The notes below the pieces were generated by a model, which saw only the letters and a list, made by a program, of their open reading frames with translations, did no database searches and was not told where the DNA came from. This document shows positions 1 to 5,569 of a stretch of DNA of 5,569 bases, in pieces. The stretch lies in NCBI GenBank assembly GCA_946549475.1, contig CAMNQO010000113.1, positions 1-5,569 of the forward strand, in the 5' to 3' direction. The stretch is from an uncultured Bacteroidales bacterium. GTDB lineage: Bacteria > Bacteroidota > Bacteroidia > Bacteroidales > UBA932. The position numbers were made by a program, and so were the translations under genes. Each line of letters begins with the position of its first letter. The first letter of the stretch is position 1.

Positions 1-639
1 GGCGACGTGCGATTCAAGGATGTGGACGGAGACGGCGTGATTTCCAGGGGCTCCGGCACGGTTGGCGACCACGGAGACCTCAGCGTCATCGGCAACTCCC
101 TGCCCCGCTACAACTATTCCTTCCGCCTGGGCTTCAGTTGGTACGGATTCGACATCTCCGCCTTCTTCCAGGGCGTCGGACACCGCGACTGGTTCCCGGT
201 CGCCGGACAGAGTTCCTACGACTTCTGGGGGCCTTACGCCTTCCCTCCGACCTCGTTCATCAGCAAGAATTTCGTGAAGAATGTCTGGACGGAGGACAAC
301 CGCAACGCCTACTTCCCCCGGGCCAGAGGCTACGAGGCCTACAGCGGCGGTTCCCTGGGCACGGTCAACGACCGCTATCTCCAGAACCTCGCCTACCTGC
401 GCTTCAAAAACCTGACCGTCGGCTATTCCCTGCCCGACAAGTGGGTCAAGGCCATCAAGTTCCAGCAGATCCGCGTCTATTTCACCGGAGAAAACATCTG
501 CTACTGGTCTCCGTTGAAAAAATACTGCGACACGATGGATCCGGAAATCGCCGGTACGAGCGGCACTTCCACCAGCGGCTCCGGCGTAGGCTATGCCTAC
601 CCGAGAACCTTCTCTGTCGGTGTAGAAATCAAATTCTAA
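1..639 (+). CDS. SusC/RagA-family TonB-linked outer-membrane transporter, C-terminal part (5' truncated by window)
   Basis: This is the last 212 codons of a TonB-dependent outer-membrane transporter that imports oligosaccharides captured by its SusD partner. The frame is open from base 1, so the GTG at base 7 is not the true start; the plug and most of the barrel lie upstream. Family hallmarks visible in the fragment are the KDVDGDGVI loop (residues 6-14), which resembles a calcium-binding D-x-D-G-D-G turn, then an IGNSLPRYNYSF segment (residues about 30-41), and YGFDISAFFQGVGHRD about ten residues further on, a near-diagnostic stretch of the last barrel strands in SusC proteins. The C-terminus, RTFSVGVEIKF, alternates hydrophobic residues and ends in Phe, as expected for the beta-signal recognised by the BAM machinery. 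Full-length SusC proteins are about 1000 residues, so roughly four fifths is missing. A SusD gene follows after 16 nt. The transported glycan cannot be deduced from this part. Confidence 0.95.
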   Translation, partial: GDVRFKDVDGDGVISRGSGTVGDHGDLSVIGNSLPRYNYSFRLGFSWYGFDISAFFQGVGHRDWFPVAGQSSYDFWGPYAFPPTSFISKNFVKNVWTEDNRNAYFPRARGYEAYSGGSLGTVNDRYLQNLAYLRFKNLTVGYSLPDKWVKAIKFQQIRVYFTGENICYWSPLKKYCDTMDPEIAGTSGTSTSGSGVGYAYPRTFSVGVEIKF

Positions 640-642
640 GAT

Positions 643-648
643 GGAGGG
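643..648 (+). promoter_or_regulatory. Purine-rich ribosome binding site of the susD-like gene
   Basis: GGAGGG lies 7 nt upstream of the ATG at 656 and immediately after the susC stop. It decides the start: an in-frame ATG at 641 would overlap this element, leave no leader of its own and add only five residues before the signal peptide. Shine-Dalgarno use is weak in many Bacteroidota, so the support is moderate. Confidence 0.55.
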
Positions 649-655
649 TAACAAT

Positions 656-2452
656 ATGAAAACATACAATATCTTTTCAATCCTTGCTACCGGCCTTCTG
701 TTTGCCGCTTGCAACATCACCGAAATTCCCGAAGACCGCGTAACGCCGGAAGTGTACTTCAACACCGCTACCGACCTGCGCAGTTGGACCGACCATTACT
801 ACAACACCTTCCCGACCGCTGAAGTCATCGCCGGACTCAACGCCGACGACATGGTGGACAAGAGCATGGGGGCCGTCATCGAAGGCACCCGCCTGCCGTC
901 CGACGCCATGAGCGGCGCCAACGAGTGGAACTTCAACGAACTCCGCCGCATCAACTACTTCTTCGAGCGCTGCGGCCAGTGCAAGGACGAAGCGGCGCGC
1001 CGCGAATACATGGGCGTGTCCCACTTCTTCCGCGCACACATCTATTTCGAGAAAGTCAAACGCTTCGGCGACATGCCGTGGTACGACCAGGTCATCGGCT
1101 CCACCGACGAGGCCCTGCTCAAGAAGCCCCGGGATCCCAGGGGATATGTCATCGACAAAGTCCTCGAAGACCTGGACGCGGCCATCGACGAACTGCCTGC
1201 GGTCAAAGACCCGGTCCGCGTCACGAAATGGACGGCCCTTGCCCTGAAATCCCGCGTCGCCCTTTTTGAAGGCACCTGGATGAAATATCACGGCATCGCA
1301 CCCCGTGCCGACGCCCCCGACCACACGGCGGATTATTACCTGAACATCGCCGCCCAGGCCGCCGAAAACTTCATCGACCAGAGCGGCTACAAGATTTACA
1401 ATACGGGAACCACGCCCTACCGTGACTTGTTCAACAGTTTCCCCGCCAATCTCAAGACGGACGAAATCATCCTCGTACGCCGCTATATCGAGGCCTCGAT
1501 GATGCATTCCGTCCAGTTCAGCATCCGCAACAACAACACCGGTTTCACCCGCCGCTTCATGAACCACTACCTGATGGCGGACGGCAGCCGTTTCACCGAC
1601 ATCGCGGGGCACGAGACGATGGAGTACTTCGATGAGACGCAGAACCGCGACCCCCGCATGGCCCAGACCGTGCTTTGCCCCGGCTACCACAAGGTAGGCG
1701 ACGAAGAAGAGACGGTGAACGACTTCCAGGCGGAAACGGGCTACGAGCCCATCAAGTATGTCGTCAACGACACCTACTCGGGCGCCTCCAAGGGTTTCAC
1801 GGACTTCCCCCTCTTCCGGGCTGCGGAAGTGTATCTGAATTTCGCGGAAGCCAAGGCCGAACTCGGTACGCTGACCCAGGCGGATGCAGACAAGAGCGTC
1901 AATCAGCTGCGCGGACGCGTCAATATGCCTTCGCTCCGCCTGTCCGACCTGACGGCTCCCGACCCTTATCTGCTCGCCTGCTATCCCAATGTCAGCGCGA
2001 ACAACACCGCCGTGGTGCTGGAAATCCGCCGCGAACGCACCGTCGAACTGGTGATGGAAGGACTGCGCTTTTGGGATATGCTCCGCTGGAAGGAAGGCGC
2101 CCAGATTGTCAATGAACTCCACGACTACTACGGCGTGTATATTCCCGGACCCGGCCGCTATGATGTCAACGGCGACGGCAAGGACGATGTCGAGTTCTAT
2201 GTGGACGGCACCACGCCCGGCCGGGGCCTCGTGGCCAAGAAAATCGGCAGCGACGTCCACCTCTTCGAAGCCGGCGCCACGACGGAAGGGACCTCCGGCT
2301 ACCTGACCGCCTTTTCCCGCGCCACGCTGTCCACCCCGTACAAGTGGATGGAAAACCGCGACTATCTCTACCCGGTCCCGGCCGATCAACGCGTGCTGAC
2401 GCTGGGTCAACTCAGCCAGAATCCGAACTGGAACGACGGATTGAATTTCTAA
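656..2452 (+). CDS. SusD/RagB-family glycan-binding surface lipoprotein
   Basis: This complete 598-residue SusD homologue is an outer-membrane lipoprotein that caps the SusC pore and delivers bound glycan to it. A hydrophobic signal peptide ends in the lipobox LFAAC, with the lipidated Cys at residue 19. The N-terminal TPR-like half contains FFRAHIYFEKVKRFGDMPW (124-142), followed by a KKPRDPRGYVIDKVLEDLD stretch typical of the family. The C-terminal RagB/SusD half contains AEVYLNFAEAKAELG, then IRRERTVELVMEGLRFWDML (about 457-476), and closes with YPVPADQ (572-578) and QNPNW (588-592), the usual family terminus. A DVNGDGKDD loop at 503-511 may bind calcium, as is common in this region of SusD proteins. 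Length is normal. It starts 16 nt after the SusC stop and ends 12 nt before the next lipoprotein, consistent with one operon. I chose ATG 656 over ATG 641 because of the GGAGGG spacing and the compact signal peptide. Glycan specificity is not predictable. Confidence 0.97.
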   Translation: MKTYNIFSILATGLLFAACNITEIPEDRVTPEVYFNTATDLRSWTDHYYNTFPTAEVIAGLNADDMVDKSMGAVIEGTRLPSDAMSGANEWNFNELRRINYFFERCGQCKDEAARREYMGVSHFFRAHIYFEKVKRFGDMPWYDQVIGSTDEALLKKPRDPRGYVIDKVLEDLDAAIDELPAVKDPVRVTKWTALALKSRVALFEGTWMKYHGIAPRADAPDHTADYYLNIAAQAAENFIDQSGYKIYNTGTTPYRDLFNSFPANLKTDEIILVRRYIEASMMHSVQFSIRNNNTGFTRRFMNHYLMADGSRFTDIAGHETMEYFDETQNRDPRMAQTVLCPGYHKVGDEEETVNDFQAETGYEPIKYVVNDTYSGASKGFTDFPLFRAAEVYLNFAEAKAELGTLTQADADKSVNQLRGRVNMPSLRLSDLTAPDPYLLACYPNVSANNTAVVLEIRRERTVELVMEGLRFWDMLRWKEGAQIVNELHDYYGVYIPGPGRYDVNGDGKDDVEFYVDGTTPGRGLVAKKIGSDVHLFEAGATTEGTSGYLTAFSRATLSTPYKWMENRDYLYPVPADQRVLTLGQLSQNPNWNDGLNF

Positions 2453-2456
2453 AGGA
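2453..2456 (+). promoter_or_regulatory. Ribosome binding site of the downstream lipoprotein gene
   Basis: AGGA directly after the susD-like stop codon is 8 nt from the ATG at 2465. It supports that start, which is also the one giving a proper lipoprotein signal peptide. The whole 12-nt gap is A-rich, as is usual between translationally linked Bacteroidota genes. Confidence 0.45.
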
Positions 2457-2464
2457 ATAAAGTT

Positions 2465-5442
2465 ATGAAGACAATGACATCCTATATTCTCTGTACCCTG
2501 GCCGTCCTGACCGCAGCGGCCTGCGCCAAGTACGACGACTCCGCCTTGTGGAAAGAGGCGGACGCCCTCTACCACAGCATCGATGCGATGAAGCCGGTCG
2601 TGGAGGCCGCCAACGGACAAGTCAAGATGGTCAGCGCCATTACCCAAGGCGGTGTCGTCACCGCTGTCAGCCAGGACACGGACGGCAACTATATCGTCAG
2701 TTACAAGGGCTCCGACAAACTCGAGCACACCCTCACGCTGGCCCTTCCCTCCCAGGTCAGCAGCCTGCCGGTCATCGGCACCCGGAACGATGGTGGCGTC
2801 CTGTACTGGACCATCACCCGGAACGGAAAAACCGAAGACCTCAAGGATGTGGACGGCAGCCGTCTGCCCGTCACGGGCAGGGCGCCCCAGATCGGCATCG
2901 ACGCCGAAGGTTTCTGGACCCTCAACAATGTCCGCATCAAGGATGCCGACGGCAATCCGGTCGCCTCGGAAGGCAAGTCCATCAGCGTCGTCACGGCCAT
3001 TTCGGTCTCTTCCGACAAAGCCGTGTTCACCCTGGGCGACGGCAGCGTCATCGAAGCCCCCTTCGATACCTTCAATGTCCGATTCCGCTTCAACGGCAAT
3101 TACTTCCTGACCGAATGTGAAATTCCCAGCGCCACCGCAGATGCGGTCATCGAGTACGAATTTGTGGGAGAAAATGTCGGCGATGCCGTACTGCGGGTGA
3201 TGCGCTCCGAAAATCTGAGCGTGGCGCAGGACGCCTCCGCCAAGACCCTCACCGTCACGCCCGGCGCTGAATTTGAGGACGGCAGTTTCACCCTCGTGGC
3301 AGGCTGCGGAAACGACCGGAGCATCATCAAAATCGTGAGCATCGTCACGGCCGAATCCATTCCCGAATACTATGGCATCAAGACGGCAGCCGACCTGCAA
3401 AACCTGGCCAAGCGCGTCAATACGGGCAAGAAACTCGACCGTTTCCGCGACCGGGAGACCGGAGAGATCTGTCTGCTGTCCGATGTGGACATGTCGGGCG
3501 TCAGCGACTGGATGGGCATCGGTTCGGAAGACATCCCCTTCATGGAGACTTTCAACGGCAACGGATTTGTCATCAAGAACCTGTCGCTGGACATCCCTGT
3601 CAGCGCCGTGACAAGTGCAGGCCTGTTCGCCTACACCGACGGCGCCCCCTTCAAGAATGTGGTCATCGGTGAAGCCGGCGGCACGAGCCGTATCAGCACC
3701 ACCGGCACCAACAAAGGCGTCACTTATGCGGGCGCCCTCATCGGAACGGCCAACAACACCTTGCTGAGCGGCTGCGTCAACAACACGGCCGTCTCTCTCG
3801 CGGGCAGCGCCAAAGCCGAGACCTGCTATGCTTTCGGCGGACTCTGCGGTTATGCGGGCGGCAATTCGACCTTGGAAAACTGCACCAACAACGGCACCGT
3901 CTCCACCGGCAAGGTGCCGGGCAATACGCTCAGCACCTCCGACGGCATCCAGACCGCCGGTCTGGTCGGCTATATGGCCAAAGGCACGCTGACCGGCTGC
4001 ATCAACAACGGCACGGTCAACTCCCCGGTCGGCCGCAGCGGCGGTATCGCGGGCACCTGTGACGACTGCACCCTGACCGGCTGCACCAACAACGGCACCA
4101 TCGAAGACGACACGGCCGGACAGTTCAGCGGCATCAATTACAATGTCAAGCGCATGGGCGGCCTGGCCGGTGCCACGAGCACGCTCACCCTCATCAAGGA
4201 GTGTACCAACAACGGTACGGTCCTCGCCCGCCACGGCTGCCGCGCCGGCGGATTCGTCGGCCACAACATGGGCAAGATCCAGGAAAGCACCAACAACGGC
4301 TGCATCCTTTCCGACAAGACGACCACCGACTCCGAGAGTCACGGACCGGGCTGGGCCTGCGGTTTCAACCGCACCAGCGGCAACCTGACCTGGAATACGG
4401 GGAACGGCCGCGTCGGCAAATACAGCGACCACGCCGCCAATCCGGCCGGTGCCCCCTACGCCAGCGTTTACAACGCGGTCTGCCACAACTATCAGTCCGC
4501 ATTTGACCCGACGAAGAACTACGAGAGCCCCCAGTACTACTATGACTGGACAGTCAAGGCGACCAAGAATCTGGCGACCGGCGTGACCTATACGAAATAC
4601 ACCACGCCCTACGCCCCCCGTGAAATCAATGTGGTCGAACTGGACCTGGCGGCCAACTCCAAGATCCATCTGGAAGCCGTGATCAGCGACGACATCGTCC
4701 CCAATCCCAACTGGAACAACAACGGCAACAACGGCAAGAATATCCGCGAAACGCTCTCCGAGATTTGCGCCCGCAAGACTTCCGCCGGCGAAAACATCGT
4801 AGCGGGCGTCAACGCCGGCTTCTTCGACTCGAACGACGGCCTTCCCCGAGGCTTCATGGTCAGCGACGGCGAACTGGTCTATGTCAACGGACCGTGGACG
4901 CGCCTGCCCAACCACGCCTGGGGCTTCCATGTCTTCACGGACCGGACCTGTTCCTGCGGCCAGAAGACCTTCAAAGGCCAGTTGGAAATCAATGGAAAGG
5001 AACACGAATACTGGTCGGTCAACGACACCATCGTACGGCACGGCGGCACCTCCAACTATGCCATCAACCTCTACACCCACCGCTATGTCAAGACCCCCCA
5101 TTCCGGCTATTCCAAGACCAATCCGCTGGCATCCAAGGGCGTATTCTACATCATTGCCAAATACAGCGGCAAGGCGATGACCTCCGGCGGAGGCTATGTC
5201 AGCGCGACGGTGACGAAAGTCATCGACGGCACTTCGGCGACCATCACCCCTGAATATGTCTCCAAAGGCTCGGTCGGCATCTGCATCTGCAAGGACTACG
5301 GCGATATCGCCGCCATCAAGGCGGTCAAGGCCGGAGACACCATCCGGCTGAAAGGCGAGGTCACCATCAGCGGCAATTCGGACAAAAAGGTGTACAACTC
5401 CGTCTCTTCGATGTTCCAGTATGTGGTCAACGGGGTGGACAA
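2465..5442 (+). CDS. Multidomain surface lipoprotein: DUF4988-like N-terminus, GLUG-type repeats, truncated phosphodiester glycosidase (NAGPA/DUF2233) domain
   Basis: About 992 residues are credible. The signal peptide ends at LTAAAC, placing the lipidated Cys at residue 20. YDDSALWKEADAL and the region to about residue 170, with VLYWTI (113-117) and DAEGFW (146-151), resemble the DUF4988/PL29-lyase N-terminal region of Bacteroidales lipoproteins. An Ig-like beta segment follows (about 219-300). KTAADLQNLAKRVN and FNGNGFVIKNLSL (363-375) introduce a GLUG-type beta-helix array (about 421-650). From about 721 a phosphodiester glycosidase domain begins; NAGFFD (783-788) and GLPRGFMVSDGELV are typical of the family that includes human NAGPA, the enzyme that removes GlcNAc from GlcNAc-phosphomannose. 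The C-terminal half of that domain, usually with an NPRTA-like motif and a DGGGSS-like motif, is absent because the sequence changes identity near 5443. The frame stays open to 5569 without a stop, but those last 42 codons are probably foreign. The gene lies 12 nt after susD, so surface glycan binding or cleavage is inferred; activity is untested. Confidence 0.85.
3725..4414 (+). repeat. GLUG-type protein repeat array with C-x-N-N-G-T-V core
   Basis: Seven degenerate units occur in frame within the third gene. Each has a GGLxG-like turn (AGALIG, GGLCGY, AGLVGY, GGIAGT, GGLAGA, GGFVGH, then a poor ACGF) followed by a core such as CTNNGTV. Cores begin at bases 3773, 3881, 3998, 4082, 4202 and 4286, giving spacings of 108, 117, 84, 120 and 84 nt (36, 39, 28, 40 and 28 residues). 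The sixth core has Ser instead of Cys and the seventh is decayed (TGNGRV). At DNA level the shared word is ACCAACAACGGCAC with small changes. Such repeats usually form a right-handed beta-helix or similar solenoid, acting as an extended spacer or adhesin-like surface. Confidence 0.85.
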
Positions 5443-5450
5443 CAGCGCCA
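5436..5450. other. Probable chimeric junction between the lipoprotein gene and an inverted yfbR-like fragment
   Basis: To the left, the + strand reads as glycosidase up to about FQYVVNGVD (residues 984-992). To the right, the + strand translation turns into low-complexity S/A/R residues with no resemblance to the domain, while the minus strand becomes a recognisable HD-domain enzyme. Minus-strand homology runs as ERVAALAL and then stops at about base 5443, where YHD would be expected but LST is found. Both protein families lose their expected continuation at the same point, which argues for a join rather than divergence. The exact base is uncertain by a few nucleotides. Confidence 0.7.
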
Positions 5451-5569
5451 GCGCCGCCACGCGCTCCGGGTCGCAGGGGATGTGCAGCACGTCCCGCCGG
5501 ATGACGGCCAGGGCATGGGCCAGCATCGCCGTTTCCGCCGTGTGCTCGGACAGGTTCTCCGGTTCCGCA
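5443..5569 (-). CDS. yfbR: Fragment of a YfbR-like HD-domain 5'-deoxynucleotidase (both ends missing)
   Basis: On the minus strand, about 42 codons read PENLSEHTAETAMLAHALA and then VIRRDVLHIPCDPERVAALAL. From memory this lines up closely with the N-terminal helices of Escherichia coli YfbR (ENVSEHSLQVAMVAHALA, then AERIALLAMYHD). YfbR is a metal-dependent phosphohydrolase that removes phosphate from deoxyribonucleoside 5'-monophosphates. The SEH motif contains the first metal-ligand His of the HD superfamily. The H-D pair that should follow AERIALLAMY-like sequence is missing, because the frame runs into antisense lipoprotein sequence (STPLTTYW) at about base 5442. The upstream end leaves the window. 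It overlaps the open + frame of the lipoprotein, where only one strand can be genuine. A nucleotide-housekeeping enzyme has no obvious role in a glycan locus. It could be an assembly chimera, possibly from another organism, or a genuine gene fragment left by a rearrangement. Confidence 0.65.

Noticed and set aside
641..655. Earlier in-frame ATG (641) as the susD-like start
   Set aside because: It adds only MEGNN before the signal peptide, consumes the GGAGGG element and starts one base after the susC stop. The ATG at 656 has correct spacing.
2453..2464. Terminator or promoter between the susD-like gene and the third gene
   Set aside because: The gap is only 12 nt, with no inverted repeat and no room for a -33/-7 type Bacteroidota promoter.
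2548..3120. Overlapping + strand frames within the third gene (also 2652-3110, 4143-4388, 4765-5253)
   Set aside because: They are Arg/Pro/Ser-rich frame-shifted readings of a gene whose own frame carries a lipobox, conserved motifs and repeats.
3773..4306. CRISPR-like or mobile-element repeat
   Set aside because: The recurring ACCAACAACGGCAC words are spaced by multiples of three, vary in spacing and keep the reading frame, so they reflect protein repeats and not a CRISPR array or insertion sequence.
677..5101. A 1474-codon open frame on the minus strand, antisense to the susD-like gene and most of the third gene
   Set aside because: It lies antisense to two genes with clear family motifs. 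Its translation is rich in Gly, Ala, Val, Asp and Arg with no recognisable domain, and it spans a gene boundary. Strong G/C bias at third positions removes stop codons from this antisense frame, which explains its length.
5296..5526. Minus-strand 76-codon open frame as a complete small gene
   Set aside because: Only its first part (5443-5526) looks like protein, and the HD-family similarity continues upstream of its ATG to the window edge. The remainder is antisense to the glycosidase domain, so it is an artificial fusion rather than a gene.

Overview
The window is a high-GC fragment of a Bacteroidota (probably Bacteroidales) chromosome. It carries the distal part of a glycan-uptake operon of the SusC/SusD type, the core of a polysaccharide utilization locus. 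The phylum rests on the SusC-SusD tandem, the very short intergenic gaps and the lipoprotein signal peptides. The high G+C and the G/C-rich third codon positions would fit an Alistipes-like or similar high-GC gut lineage, but the genus is only an inference.

Layout, all on the + strand for the first three genes. Bases 1-639 hold the last 212 codons of a SusC-family TonB-dependent outer-membrane transporter, whose 5' end lies outside the window. Bases 656-2452 hold a complete SusD/RagB-family lipoprotein of 598 aa. From 2465 the frame is open to the window edge. It encodes a large surface lipoprotein with an N-terminal DUF4988/PL29-type region, an Ig-like segment, a GLUG-type beta-helix repeat array with a recurring C-x-N-N-G-T-V core, and the first part of a phosphodiester glycosidase (NAGPA/DUF2233) domain. 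The gaps of 16 and 12 nt and the lack of any visible terminator or promoter between the genes point to one transcript. The likely division of labour is that SusD and the third lipoprotein capture and process a glycan at the cell surface, and the SusC pore imports it.

The most unusual feature is at the right edge. From about base 5443 to 5569 the sequence stops making sense as the glycosidase. Read on the minus strand, it is an internal piece of a YfbR-like HD-domain 5'-deoxynucleotidase. Homology ends abruptly just before the expected H-D metal-binding pair, while the glycosidase domain is cut before its C-terminal half. I read this as a chimeric junction: an assembly or amplification artefact, or less likely a real inversion or recombination. 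The lipoprotein frame happens to stay open across the join, so automated gene calling would miss it.

I see no RNA genes, insertion sequences, CRISPR arrays or recognisable promoters, and no gene-free stretch longer than 16 nt.
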